Positions 1 through 10,342 of a stretch of 64,000 bases of DNA are shown piece by piece. Made by a program: the position numbers and the translations under genes. The notes under the pieces are model-generated. The model had not been told where the DNA came from and searched no databases. It worked only from the letters and a program-made list of their open reading frames with translations. Numbering within the stretch: the stretch's first letter is position 1; every line of letters begins with the position of its first letter. Origin of the DNA: JADJWR01 sp964509545 (GTDB taxonomy: Bacteria > Pseudomonadota > Gammaproteobacteria > Burkholderiales > Burkholderiaceae_F); assembly GCA_964509545.1 (NCBI GenBank), contig CAZDXQ010000001.1, positions 248,001-312,000 on the forward strand, given 5' to 3'.

Positions 1-1133
<1,133 letters not shown>

Positions 1134-1148
1134 GGCGTGTTCCTCCGA

Positions 1149-2225
1149 CTAGGCCGTTGCCTTCGGCTTGTTGCTGGCAGCGCGCTGGATCGCGCCCACT
1201 GCCGCATGCGCGACGATCGCCGCGCCGACCACTCCGGCCGCCACCGCGCCGACCTTGTCGGCATTGGCCTCGACGCCGAAGTCCTTGATGTTGGTGAGCC
1301 GGTCGTAGAACGACCCTTTGTCCCAGAAGTCGTCTTCCGAGCAGCCGATGCAACCGTGGCCCGAGCCGATCGGGAAGCTGACGCCTTCGTTCCAGCGCGT
1401 GGTCGAGCAGGCGTTGTAGGTGGTCGGGCCCTTGCAGCCGACCTTGTACAGGCAGTAGCCGGCCCGCGCCCCGTAGTCGTCCCACTTCTCGACGAACTGG
1501 CCGGCGTCGAAATGCGGCCGCCGGTAGCACTTGTCGTGGATCCGCTGGCTGTAGAACATCTGCGGCCGGCCCTGGCGGTCCAGCGTCGGCAGGCGGTCGA
1601 AGGCGGCGACGTAGCTGACCACGCCGCTCATCACCTCGGCGATCGGCGGGCAGCCGGGCACCTTGATGATCGGCTTGTCCAGGATCACCTTGTCGACCGG
1701 CACGGCGCGGGTCGGGTTGGGTTTGGCGGCCTGCACACAGCCCCAGCTCGCGCAGGAGCCCCAGGCGATCACCGCCTTGGCGTGCTTGGCGTACTCCTTA
1801 AGGACCTCGACGAACGGCCGGCCGTAGTAGATGCAGTACATGCCGTCTTCGGCCAGCGGCGGGTTGCCCTCGACGGCGAGGATGTACTGGCCCTTGTACT
1901 TCTCGATCGTGTCGTGCGCGTTCTTGCGCAACTGGTCGCCGGCCGCCGCCGACAGCGTCATGTGGTAGTCGAGCGAGATCGTCGACAGCACGACGTCGCG
2001 GGTCAGCGGGTGCGCCGAGCGGATGAACGACTCGCTGCAGCAGGTGCACTCGAGCCCTTCGAGCCAGATCACCGGCAGGCGAGGCCGGGTCTGCAGCGCC
2101 TTGGCCATCTCCTGCGCCTGCGTCGGGCCCAACCCGAGCGACGCCGCAGTCAGGCTGCAGAACTTCAGGAAGCTGCGGCGCGTCACGCCCTGCATGCGCA
2201 GGCGTTCGTAGAAGGTTTCGATCAT
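1149..2225 (-). CDS. hyaA: [NiFe] hydrogenase small subunit, oxygen-tolerant (group 1d) type
   Basis: This 358-residue iron-sulfur subunit passes electrons from the Ni-Fe site to a membrane cytochrome b. The ATG at 2225 is chosen because a GGAGA ribosome site precedes it and the N-terminus then carries a Tat signal (TRRSFLKF, residues 15-22) with a leader of about 43 residues. The proximal cluster region has ECTCCSES (Cys60, 62, 63) and GSCASWGC (Cys158 and 163) plus Cys192. This is the six-cysteine pattern of the [4Fe-3S] cluster in O2-tolerant MBH, equal to mature Cys17, 19, 20, 115, 120 and 149; standard enzymes have Gly at 19 and 120. Distal and medial cluster ligands (HDKC, GYCLYKVGC, CIGCSEDDFW) follow. 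The C-terminus has a hydrophobic helix (residues about 325-346) that would anchor it to the periplasmic face of the membrane. Confidence 0.97.
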   Translation of the reverse strand: MIETFYERLRMQGVTRRSFLKFCSLTAASLGLGPTQAQEMAKALQTRPRLPVIWLEGLECTCCSESFIRSAHPLTRDVVLSTISLDYHMTLSAAAGDQLRKNAHDTIEKYKGQYILAVEGNPPLAEDGMYCIYYGRPFVEVLKEYAKHAKAVIAWGSCASWGCVQAAKPNPTRAVPVDKVILDKPIIKVPGCPPIAEVMSGVVSYVAAFDRLPTLDRQGRPQMFYSQRIHDKCYRRPHFDAGQFVEKWDDYGARAGYCLYKVGCKGPTTYNACSTTRWNEGVSFPIGSGHGCIGCSEDDFWDKGSFYDRLTNIKDFGVEANADKVGAVAAGVVGAAIVAHAAVGAIQRAASNKPKATA

Positions 2226-2370
2226 CGCTGTCTCCGGAGAGTCCGAAAGACCGGCCCACGGACAAGCTCTCACACCCCTGCCGGCGGCCGGTACTTGGGC
2301 GCAAGCGTGCGCCGACGGCTCGGCCGATTGTTTGACCGCCATCAACCAGCGCCACAAGCGCGGCCAACTA

Positions 2371-2387
2371 GTAACGAACCCTGTTAC
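2371..2387. promoter_or_regulatory. Inverted repeat GTAAC-N7-GTTAC upstream of hyaA
   Basis: A perfect five-base dyad (GTAAC at 2371-2375, GTTAC at 2383-2387) sits about 150 bases before the hyaA start. It would overlap the start of transcription predicted from the candidate -24/-12 element next to it. It could be an operator or an incidental palindrome; no protein can be named from the sequence. Confidence 0.3.
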
Positions 2388-2394
2388 ATCCAGC

Positions 2395-2409
2395 GCCGGC
2401 CGGGTGCCA
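2395..2409 (-). promoter_or_regulatory. Candidate sigma-54 (-24/-12) promoter for hyaAB
   Basis: On the minus strand the sequence is TGGCACCCGGCCGGC, matching the RpoN consensus TGGCAC-N8-GC with the invariant GG and GC in the right spacing, although the usual TT before the final GC is CG here. Uptake hydrogenase genes of Ralstonia and rhizobia are known to use RpoN promoters, so the place makes sense. Transcription would begin near 2383, giving a leader of about 158 bases. No activator site was identified. Confidence 0.4.
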
Positions 2410-2434
2410 GACAAGAACACTCGGATATTGCGGC

Positions 2435-2458
2435 CGGCGACGGCGGCCGCCGTCGCCG
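2435..2458. repeat. 24-bp perfect palindrome upstream of hyaA
   Basis: Positions 2435-2446 are the exact reverse complement of 2447-2458 (arm CGGCGACGGCGG). It has no loop and lies just upstream of the candidate sigma-54 element. It could act as a protein-binding dyad or as a GC hairpin. In such GC-rich DNA shorter palindromes are frequent, but 24 bases without mismatch is unusual. Confidence 0.6.
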
Positions 2459-2589
2459 CGCGACTCAGTAGGTGTGAAGATTTCGTCGCGAGCGGACCGA
2501 GGTCGCGCCGAGCAGCGGACCTGTACAGAGTCGCACAGCGAGCAGCGCAGGCGCGAGATCGGCCCGCGCAGTAGAAGGATCACACCTTC

Positions 2590-3564
2590 TCAGGCGAAGC
2601 GGCCGAGCCTGACCTGGGTATTGCCGGGACGAAGATGCTTCATCGACGGCATCACCAGCACGGTGTTGTCATAGGGGGCGCGCCAAAGGATCGTCTCACC
2701 GGTGGCCGGATCGGCGTCCTCGGCGATCGGCGTGCCCGCTTTCTCGACGATGCCGAGCCCTTCGATGGGCACCAGAAAACGGAAAGCCATCGACTTCGCC
2801 ACCACCGCCTCGGTGACGCGCACCAGCCGCTGCTCGGCCGGCGGCGCCAGCGGCATGCGCGCCCGCGCCCACGCCGCGTCGACTGCGCCGGTGGCGCTCA
2901 GGAAACGCAGCAGCGTGTCGACGGCGACGTCGGCCGCCGGTTTTTCCCAGTGCTGGCCGCACTCGATCAGCAGCGCGCGCTTCGGGCTCGCCGGGTCGCC
3001 GAAACCGCCGCGCTCGATCATGCGCAACCCCGCCGGATGGCCGGTGTCGAGCAGCAGGTCGGCCGGCACGCCGACCTGCCGCGCGAACTCGGCGTTCTTG
3101 TCCACGGTGCCGCAGACCATGATCGGCCGGCACGGCTCGTGCATCGAGTGCAGGTCGAGCACGAAGGAGGCCTCATCGACGAACGGCTGCAGTTGCCTTG
3201 CGCGGCGCAGTTCGGCCGAATTGCGCGGGCCGAACAGGGCCTCGTCGGCCCAGACGCGGTTGTAGTCCTCGTCGACGTAGCGCGAGGCGTCGGGATCGTC
3301 GAAGTCGAAGCGCGCGTAGGCCTCGACGTTGGCGAACGCAAGCGTCAGCCTGCCGCGCGCAGGCTGCACACCGGCGCGCAGCAGCCAGTCGAGCGCGATG
3401 GCGCCGCAGAACTCGTTGCCGTGCGTGAGCGCCTGCACCATCACGGTCGGGCCGGGCCGTCCGGAATCGAGCACGTGAACGTAATCGACGCCGGTATTGC
3501 CGACCCGGTATGGCGTGATGTCGGGCGGCGACAGTTCGATCGGGAAGTGTTCGCTATCGGCCAC
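2590..3564 (-). CDS. Succinylglutamate desuccinylase/aspartoacylase-family zinc deacylase
   Basis: This 324-residue enzyme of the AstE/AspA (M14-like) family should hydrolyse an N-acyl amino acid to the free amino acid. Zinc ligands are visible in THGNEFCG (His and Glu, about residue 45) and DLHSMHE (His, about 135); VDEDYNRVW and LIECGQHW are further family signatures, the Glu of the latter being the likely catalytic base. GTG at 3564 is taken as start because GGAGC precedes it by six bases; it overlaps the end of the upstream gene by 11 bases, implying translational coupling. It is the last gene of the peptide-transporter operon. The real substrate (N-acetyl-aspartate, N-succinyl-glutamate or another) cannot be read from sequence. 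Confidence 0.85.
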   Translation of the reverse strand: MADSEHFPIELSPPDITPYRVGNTGVDYVHVLDSGRPGPTVMVQALTHGNEFCGAIALDWLLRAGVQPARGRLTLAFANVEAYARFDFDDPDASRYVDEDYNRVWADEALFGPRNSAELRRARQLQPFVDEASFVLDLHSMHEPCRPIMVCGTVDKNAEFARQVGVPADLLLDTGHPAGLRMIERGGFGDPASPKRALLIECGQHWEKPAADVAVDTLLRFLSATGAVDAAWARARMPLAPPAEQRLVRVTEAVVAKSMAFRFLVPIEGLGIVEKAGTPIAEDADPATGETILWRAPYDNTVLVMPSMKHLRPGNTQVRLGRFA

Positions 3565-4420
3565 GACGCAGCTCCGCGGCAATGTAGTCGTTGACGGCCT
3601 CGACGAGCCGCACCAGGTTGGCCTGCAGCGGCACGAAGCCTTGATGCCTGGCGCGCGCCGGCTCGTCCATGTAAAGCTTCTTGTTGATCTCCACCTGCAG
3701 ACTGTGCCGTCCCGCGCGCGGGTCGGAGTACGCCTTGACCAGCTCGACGCCCTTGTACGGATCGTTGACCGCCACCGCGTAGCCCATGGCGGCCAGCGTG
3801 GCGCGGACGAACTCGGTGAACGCCGGGTCGCAGGTCGTGCCGTCTCGATCGCCGAGCACGAAGTCGGCGCGCGGCCTGCCTTCGCCGCCCTCGGCCTGCT
3901 TGCCGCCAACCGCCGGCATCGAATGGCAGTTCAGGTGATACACGGCACCGAATCGAGAATGCGTCTCGTCCAGCAGCGCGCGCAGCCGTTGGTGATACGG
4001 CGCATGGCAGCGCTCGATCCGCGCCACCACCTCGTCGACCGCCAGCTTGCGCGAATAGATCGCCCGGCCGTCGTCGAGCGTGCGCCAGACCAGCGCCTTG
4101 CCGATGCGGCTCTTGCCGCTGGGCACGTGCTCGTGCGGCCAGTGGCCGCCTTCGATCAGATCGAGGTCGATGTCGCCCCGATGGCGGTTCGGATCGAGAT
4201 AGGTGCGCGGGAACAGCGCCGCCAGCAGCGGGACGCCGAAGGACTCGGCGGCCGGCCGATACAGTTCGTCGACGTAGCAGTCCTCGCCTTCGCGCAGGTC
4301 GAACTCGGTCACCGCCGCGTCGAAATCGGCCGGAAAGTCGCGGCCCGAGTGCGGCGAGTCGAGCACCAGCGGCACCGCCGCGGCGGCGGGGCCGTGTCGG
4401 ATCACGAGTCGGGTGGTCAT
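3554..4420 (-). CDS. N-formylglutamate amidohydrolase family protein
   Basis: This 288-residue protein belongs to the FGase family (HutG-type), which removes the formyl group from N-formyl-L-glutamate in one branch of histidine breakdown. The N-terminal LDSPHSGRDFP and central HRGDIDLD and YHLNCHSMP motifs are typical and hold likely metal-binding His and Asp residues; LQVEINKKLYMDE near the end is also characteristic. No other hut genes are nearby. Instead it lies 89 bases after a peptide ABC ATPase and overlaps a second deacylase, which points to a role on imported N-acyl amino acids rather than on histidine alone. That role is inference. Confidence 0.88.
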   Translation of the reverse strand: MTTRLVIRHGPAAAAVPLVLDSPHSGRDFPADFDAAVTEFDLREGEDCYVDELYRPAAESFGVPLLAALFPRTYLDPNRHRGDIDLDLIEGGHWPHEHVPSGKSRIGKALVWRTLDDGRAIYSRKLAVDEVVARIERCHAPYHQRLRALLDETHSRFGAVYHLNCHSMPAVGGKQAEGGEGRPRADFVLGDRDGTTCDPAFTEFVRATLAAMGYAVAVNDPYKGVELVKAYSDPRAGRHSLQVEINKKLYMDEPARARHQGFVPLQANLVRLVEAVNDYIAAELRRGR

Positions 4421-4509
4421 GGATGCAATGCGTTCAACCGCGATCGAAGGGAGTCCGGTTCCGCGCGCCGCAACGTGCCGATCGGCGGGCGCTGCGCTGC
4501 CACGGCCAT

Positions 4510-5487
<978 letters not shown>

Positions 5488-5501
5488 CGCCGGCAGCCCG
5501 C

Positions 5502-6476
5502 TCAGGCGACCGTCGCCGTCGTTGCCGACAGCGGAAAGTGGCAGCGCACGCGGCGCGCGCCGCGTGGCGCAAGCTCGGGCATCTCGCCGCAGCGCCCGGC
5601 GGCATGGCTGCAGCGCTCGCGGAAGGCGCAGCCCGGCGCCAGTTTCAGCAGCGACGGCGTCATGCCGGGAATCTGGTTCAGCCGCCCGCCACCGGCATTG
5701 TTCGCCGGCACTGAATCGAGCAGGCCGCGCGTGTACGGGTGCATCGGCGCGTCGAGCACGTCCTCGACCTCGCCTTCCTCGACGATGCGGCCGGCGTACA
5801 TGACGGCGACGCGGTCGGCCAGGCCGGCGATCACCGCCAGGTCGTGCGTGATCCAGATCAGCGCCGAGCCGACTTCGCGCACCAGCTTCTGCATCTCGTA
5901 CAGGATCTGCCCCTGCACCGTGACGTCGAGCGCGGTGGTGGGTTCGTCGGCGATGATCAGGTCCGGGCTGTGCAGCAGGGCGATGGCGATGGCCACGCGC
6001 TGCCGCATGCCGCCGGAGAACTGGTGCGGGTACTGCGCCAGCCGCTCGCCCGGCGAGGCGATGCCGACGCGGCCGAGCGCGTCGATGGCGCGGCTGCGCG
6101 CGACGGCCCGCGTGGCTTTCTCGTGCGCCAGCACCGTCTCGACCATCTGCGTCTCGACGGAGAGCACCGGATTGAGCGTCATCATCGGATCCTGGAAGAT
6201 CATCGCGATCCGCTTGCCGCGCAGTGCCCGCAGCCGCTGCTCGGGCGCGCCGACCAGTTCCTGCCCGTCGAACCTGACGCTGCCGCCGGCGATACGCCCG
6301 GGCGGATCGATCAGTCCGAGGATCGAAAAGCCGGTCACGCTCTTGCCCGAGCCCGATTCGCCGACCAGCCCGAGGATCTGCCCTCGGTCGAGTTCGAACG
6401 ACACCCCCTGCACCGCGCGCAGCACACCGTCGCGCAGCGCGAATTCGGTGACGAGGTTGTCGACTTCGAGGAGCAT
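5502..6476 (-). CDS. Oligopeptide/dipeptide ABC transporter ATPase (DppD/OppD-like)
   Basis: This second ATPase of the importer has 324 residues from the chosen start. It shows Walker A GESGSGKS, signature FSGGMRQRV, Walker B LIIADEPTTALD, ITHDLAV and the C-terminal HPYTRGLLDSVPA and CAFRERCSHAAGRC segments. A GTG at 6494 would add six residues, but that codon lies inside the hairpin repeat at 6491-6551 and has no ribosome site, so ATG 6476 (MLLEVDNLV) is preferred. It pairs with the DppF-like ATPase to form the usual heterodimer. Confidence 0.94.
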   Translation of the reverse strand: MLLEVDNLVTEFALRDGVLRAVQGVSFELDRGQILGLVGESGSGKSVTGFSILGLIDPPGRIAGGSVRFDGQELVGAPEQRLRALRGKRIAMIFQDPMMTLNPVLSVETQMVETVLAHEKATRAVARSRAIDALGRVGIASPGERLAQYPHQFSGGMRQRVAIAIALLHSPDLIIADEPTTALDVTVQGQILYEMQKLVREVGSALIWITHDLAVIAGLADRVAVMYAGRIVEEGEVEDVLDAPMHPYTRGLLDSVPANNAGGGRLNQIPGMTPSLLKLAPGCAFRERCSHAAGRCGEMPELAPRGARRVRCHFPLSATTATVA

Positions 6477-6490
6477 CGGCAAAGCGCTCG

Positions 6491-6551
6491 CCACGGATTA
6501 ACACGGATGAACACGGATGGAATGAATCCGTGAAATCCGTGTAATCCGTGG
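6491..6551. repeat. CACGGAT multi-repeat hairpin
   Basis: The left arm holds three CACGGAT units at about ten-base spacing and the right arm three ATCCGTG units, giving an imperfect 27-base stem with single-base bulges and a short loop around 6520. It lies between the DppC-like and DppD-like genes. The string resembles an interspersed repeat (CCACGGATTA...ATCCGTGG) seen in many environmental bacterial genomes; this is from memory. In the transcript it would form a stable hairpin that could protect the upstream part of the mRNA or dampen expression of the ATPase genes. Confidence 0.75.
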
Positions 6552-6565
6552 CAAATGCCCTTTGT

Positions 6566-7477
6566 TCATTTCGCCAATCGTGGATTGAGCACGTCGCGCA
6601 ACTGGTCGCCGACCAGGTTGATCGACAGGATCGTCACCAGCAGCGCCACGCCGGGGTAGACGCTGATCCAGTACTTGCCCGACAGCAGGAACTCGTAGCC
6701 GTTGGCGATCAAGAGACCCAGCGACGGCTCGGTCGGCGGCAGGCCGAGGCCGAGGAAGGACAACGTCGCCTCCAGCGCGATGGCGTGCGCCACCTGCACG
6801 GTGCCGACGACGATCAGCGGCGGCGCCGCGTTGGGCAGCAGATGGCGCAGCACGATGCGGCTGGCCGAAAGCCCCAGGCCGCGCGCCGCCTCGATGTATT
6901 CCTTGCCGCGCTCGACCAGCGCCGCCGAGCGCGCCGTGCGCGCGTAATACGCCCACTGCACGGTGACCAGGGCGATGATGATCTTGTCCACACCCTTGCC
7001 GAGCACGGCGAGCAGGATCAGCGCTACCAGGATCGCGGGGAAGCCGAGCTGGATGTCGACGATGCGCATCAGCACCTGCTCGAAGCGCCCGCCCAGATAG
7101 GCGGCGAGCACGCCGAGGATCGCCCCCAGCGTCAGCGCGATCGCGCCGCTGGCCACGCCGACGTAAAGCGACACGCGCAGGCCGTAGATGATCGCCGAGA
7201 CCATGTCGCGGCCCTGCCCGTCGGTGCCGAGCCGGTAGACCATCTTGCCGCTCATCGCCTCGGCGCCGGGAGGCTGGCGCGCGTCCATCAGGTCGAGCGC
7301 GGCGAGGTCGTAGGGGTTTTGCGGCGCCACCAGCGGCGCCAGCAGCGCGGTACCGATGATCGCGACCAGCAGCGCCAGGCCGACGAGCGCCAGCCTGCTT
7401 TCGGCGAACTGCGACCAGAAGCGCGCCAGCGGCGTCTCGACGCGGACGTTGCTGTCGGCCGGTGGGGTCGCCGCCAT
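6566..7477 (-). CDS. Peptide ABC transporter permease (DppC/OppC-like)
   Basis: This inner-membrane permease of 303 residues has about six transmembrane helices after a cytosolic N-terminus, with the OppC N-terminal helix at about residues 31-53. The EAA loop that contacts the ATPases is seen as YIEAARGLGLSASRIVLRHLLPN (about residues 185-207). It forms a heterodimer with the DppB-like protein encoded three bases upstream. The substrate range cannot be told from the permease. Confidence 0.94.
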   Translation of the reverse strand: MAATPPADSNVRVETPLARFWSQFAESRLALVGLALLVAIIGTALLAPLVAPQNPYDLAALDLMDARQPPGAEAMSGKMVYRLGTDGQGRDMVSAIIYGLRVSLYVGVASGAIALTLGAILGVLAAYLGGRFEQVLMRIVDIQLGFPAILVALILLAVLGKGVDKIIIALVTVQWAYYARTARSAALVERGKEYIEAARGLGLSASRIVLRHLLPNAAPPLIVVGTVQVAHAIALEATLSFLGLGLPPTEPSLGLLIANGYEFLLSGKYWISVYPGVALLVTILSINLVGDQLRDVLNPRLAK

Positions 7478-7480
7478 CGC

Positions 7481-8458
7481 CTAGCCCTTGACGTCCGCCA
7501 GCCGCACCCGCGGGTCGAGCACCGAGTACAGGATGTCGACCACCAGGTTGATCAGGATGAACATGAAGACGACGACCATCAGGTAGGCGACCACCACCGG
7601 CCGGTCGAGCTGGAAGATCGAATCGATCACCAGCTTGCCCATGCCCGGCCAGGCGAAGATCGTCTCGGTGACCACGGCGAAGGCGATCACCGAGCCGAGT
7701 TCGAGGCCGATGACGGTCACCAGCGGGATCAGGATGTTCTTGAACAGGTGCACGCCGATCACCCGTGCCTTGGACAGCCCCTTGGCGCGGGCGAACTTGA
7801 TGTAGTCGAGCAGGCTCTGCTCACGCACCTGCGCGCGCGTCAGCCGGATGATCAGCGACAGCTTGAACAGCGCCAGGTTGATCGCCGGCAGCAGCGCGTA
7901 CTTCAGCCCGTCCCAGCTCAGGATCGACAGCTGCAGGCCGACGAACTCGGTGGTCGGCCCGCGCCCGGTCGACGGCAGCCAGCCCAGTTGCACTGCGAAG
8001 ACGAGGATCAGCAGCAGCCCGACCCAGAAGGTCGGCAGCGAGAAGCCGAGGATCGAGCCGGCCATGATCGCCTTGGCCACAAGCGAGTGCGGCCGCAGCC
8101 CGGCGATCATGCCGAGCGGGATGCCGATCACCACCGAGATCAGCATCGCCAGCGCGGCCAGTTCGAGCGTGGCCGGCATCCGCTCGACGATCACCTCCAG
8201 CGCCGGCCGCGCGTAGACGAACGAGTTGCCGAGGTGGCCGGTGAATGCGCCCTTGAGGAAGATCCAGTACTGCTCGGGCAGCGGCTTGTCCAGCCCCAAC
8301 GCGGCGGTGGCGCGCTCCTTCTCGATCTGGTCGGCCGTCGGGTTGACCAGGATCTCCACCGGATCGCCGACCATGAACAGGCCGCCGAAGACCAGCACGC
8401 TGGTGATCCAGAGCACCAGCAGGGTCTGCAGCAGGCGGCGGAGGATGAAGACGGTCAT
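7481..8458 (-). CDS. Peptide ABC transporter permease (DppB/OppB-like)
   Basis: This 325-residue permease starts MTVFILRRLLQTLLVLWI, the usual first helix of the DppB family, and has about six transmembrane segments. The EAA-type loop is KFARAKGLSKARVIGVHLFKN (about residues 210-230). It follows the binding-protein gene after a 306-base spacer filled with hairpins and is three bases from the DppC-like gene, so the permease and ATPase genes are probably made at a lower level than the binding protein. Confidence 0.94.
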   Translation of the reverse strand: MTVFILRRLLQTLLVLWITSVLVFGGLFMVGDPVEILVNPTADQIEKERATAALGLDKPLPEQYWIFLKGAFTGHLGNSFVYARPALEVIVERMPATLELAALAMLISVVIGIPLGMIAGLRPHSLVAKAIMAGSILGFSLPTFWVGLLLILVFAVQLGWLPSTGRGPTTEFVGLQLSILSWDGLKYALLPAINLALFKLSLIIRLTRAQVREQSLLDYIKFARAKGLSKARVIGVHLFKNILIPLVTVIGLELGSVIAFAVVTETIFAWPGMGKLVIDSIFQLDRPVVVAYLMVVVFMFILINLVVDILYSVLDPRVRLADVKG

Positions 8459-8465
8459 GGCGAGA

Positions 8466-8709
8466 ACGGGGGGAACGGGCGCCTTCCTGAAGCGCCGAGG
8501 GACCTTCCCGTTCCCCCCGTGCCCCCTGCCCTCGCTGCGGCCGCAACCGCGTGCCCGTTCGGCCAGTCAGCGCGGCCGCCTTTGGGCGGAGCGGGACATG
8601 GCAGGCGTGCCTGCGCACGCCTGCCCCCGCGAAGCCGGTCCGGCCTGCAAGCCGGACCGTGGAACGGCCGGGCGGCGGCCGCGACGGGGCGCCGCGTCTT
8701 CGCGGCGCC
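8466..8709. promoter_or_regulatory. Four strong hairpins between binding-protein and permease genes
   Basis: The 306-base spacer 8459-8764 has no gene but four inverted repeats. Perfect arms are 8466-8479 with 8507-8520 (14 bp), 8600-8609 with 8616-8625 (10 bp), 8636-8644 with 8651-8659 (9 bp) and 8688-8696 with 8701-8709 (9 bp, TCTT loop). None has a clear T-run, so they look less like terminators than like mRNA-stabilising or attenuating structures. In other ABC import operons such hairpins raise the ratio of binding protein to permease; that function here is inferred. Confidence 0.7.
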
Positions 8710-8764
8710 AGGAGTCAGCATCACGCTTGCGGTCCTGCGTGCCTGAACCCGCGACCGACCTGAT

Positions 8765-10342
8765 TTATTTGGCGCCGCCCGGCCGGACGTCGTAGGCGAG
8801 CGTGTACTGGTCGGCGCGCGCCTTGTAGGCGAGGCCCTTGCGCGTGCCCCAGGTGCTCACTTCGTAGTGCACCGGCACCAGTCCCATCAGCTCGACCGCC
8901 TTCTCGCTGGCGGCGGCGAGCATCAGGCCGCGCTTGGTGTCGTCGATCGTGGTCAGCGCCGTGGTGATCATCGCGTCCAGCCCGGCATCGGAAAAGCGGC
9001 CGCGGTTGGCCGAGCCCATTCCGGCCTTGGCGTCGAAGGTTCCGAGCAGCGCCCGCAGCGGCGAGCTGGTGTCGCCCGATTCGGCGCCCCAGCCGGCGAG
9101 CAGGAAACTGAACTCCAGCTTGGTGCCGCGCGAGAAGAACACGTTGGCCGGCATCGTCTCCAGCTTCGTCGGGATGCCGTTGCGGGTCATGAACTGCGCC
9201 ACCGCCTGCGCGATCGCGGCGTCGTTGATATAGCGGTTGTTCGGCGCATGCAGCGTGACGCCGAATCCATTCGGGTAGCCGGCCTCGGAGAGCAGCTTCT
9301 TCGCGCCTTCGGGGTCGTATTTCTCCGGCTTCAGCTTCCTGCTGGTGCCGAAGAACTGCTCGGGCAGCAGCTGGCCGGCCGGCACCGCCTGCCCTTCCAT
9401 GATGCGCGAGGCGATGGCGTCGCGGTCGATCATCTTGCTGATCGCGCGGCGCACGCGCGGATCGCGGAAGGGATTGGCCTCCAGCAGCTTGCCGTCGGCA
9501 GTGGTGACGAACGGCGAATTCCTTTCCCGGCCGCTATCCATGTGCAGGTAGATGAGCCGGTTGGACACCGCCGACGACAGCGTTACGCGGCCATCGGACT
9601 TCAGCTTCGCAATGTCGGCGGTCGGCACGTTCTCGATCATCTGCACGTCGCCGGCCAGCAGCGCCGCCACTCGCGCAGGCGCGCTGGAGATCATCTTGAA
9701 GGTGACCTTGCTCCAGTGCGGCTTGGTTCCCCAGTAACCGTCGTTTCGGGTGAGCACGACGCGGTCGCCGGAGACATATTCGGCGTACTTGAACGGCCCG
9801 GTGCCGATCATCGCTCGTCCGGAGTTGAAGTCCTCGGTCTTGGCGGTTTCGGCCACGCTCTTCGGCAGGATCAGCACCGAGCTCATGTCGCTCGGCAGCA
9901 GCGGATGCGCGCTGGCCGTTTTCAGCCGCAGCGTGTGCTTGTCGACGGCGCGCGCATCGACGATCGGGCGGACGAACACGGCGAACGAGGCCGGGCTGTT
10001 GGGCACGTTGGGCACGCGCTTGAAGGTCGCCAGCACGTCGTCGGCGGTGAACTCCTTGCCGTCGTGCCACTTCACTGCCTTGCGCAGCTTGATCTCCCAT
10101 TCCGTGTCCGACAGCGCTTTCCACGACTCGGCCAGCCCCGGCAGCGGCCGCTGCGCCTCGTCGGTCTTGATCAGCGTCTCGAAGACGTGCCGCACCATGC
10201 TGTTGTTCGGCGACAGATTGTGGAAATGCGGGTCGAGCGTGGTGATCGGCGTGGACAGGCCGACCGTCAGCTCCTGCGCGGAGGCGCTGGCCGCGGCAAA
10301 GGCCAGCACCAGCGCTGCCGCGCGAGCGATACGGAAAAACAT
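8765..10342 (-). CDS. Peptide ABC transporter periplasmic binding protein (SBP family 5)
   Basis: This 525-residue extracytoplasmic binding protein (DppA/OppA family, SBP_bac_5) delivers substrate to the permeases downstream. ATG 10342 is preferred over an upstream frame extension because a strong AGGAGGAG site precedes it and the N-terminus becomes a clean signal peptide (FFRIARAAALVLAFAAASASAQ, cleaved after about residue 22). Family landmarks are TPITTLDPHFHN, the ETLIK stretch, LAESWKALSDTEWEIKLRKAVKWHDGKEFTADDV-like core and GTGPFKYAEYVSGDRVVLTRNDGYWG. It heads the operon whose last two genes are deacylases, so its ligand may be an N-acylated amino acid or a short peptide. Confidence 0.95.
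   Translation of the reverse strand: MFFRIARAAALVLAFAAASASAQELTVGLSTPITTLDPHFHNLSPNNSMVRHVFETLIKTDEAQRPLPGLAESWKALSDTEWEIKLRKAVKWHDGKEFTADDVLATFKRVPNVPNSPASFAVFVRPIVDARAVDKHTLRLKTASAHPLLPSDMSSVLILPKSVAETAKTEDFNSGRAMIGTGPFKYAEYVSGDRVVLTRNDGYWGTKPHWSKVTFKMISSAPARVAALLAGDVQMIENVPTADIAKLKSDGRVTLSSAVSNRLIYLHMDSGRERNSPFVTTADGKLLEANPFRDPRVRRAISKMIDRDAIASRIMEGQAVPAGQLLPEQFFGTSRKLKPEKYDPEGAKKLLSEAGYPNGFGVTLHAPNNRYINDAAIAQAVAQFMTRNGIPTKLETMPANVFFSRGTKLEFSFLLAGWGAESGDTSSPLRALLGTFDAKAGMGSANRGRFSDAGLDAMITTALTTIDDTKRGLMLAAASEKAVELMGLVPVHYEVSTWGTRKGLAYKARADQYTLAYDVRPGGAK

Noticed and set aside
6492..6494. GTG 6494 as start of the DppD-like ATPase
   Set aside because: It falls inside the CACGGAT hairpin repeat and has no ribosome site; ATG 6476 begins the conserved sequence.
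6548..8746. A 732-codon plus-strand frame opposite the permease genes
   Set aside because: Composition (Gln/Asp/His/Arg-rich) is typical of antisense frames and both permeases on the other strand are certain.
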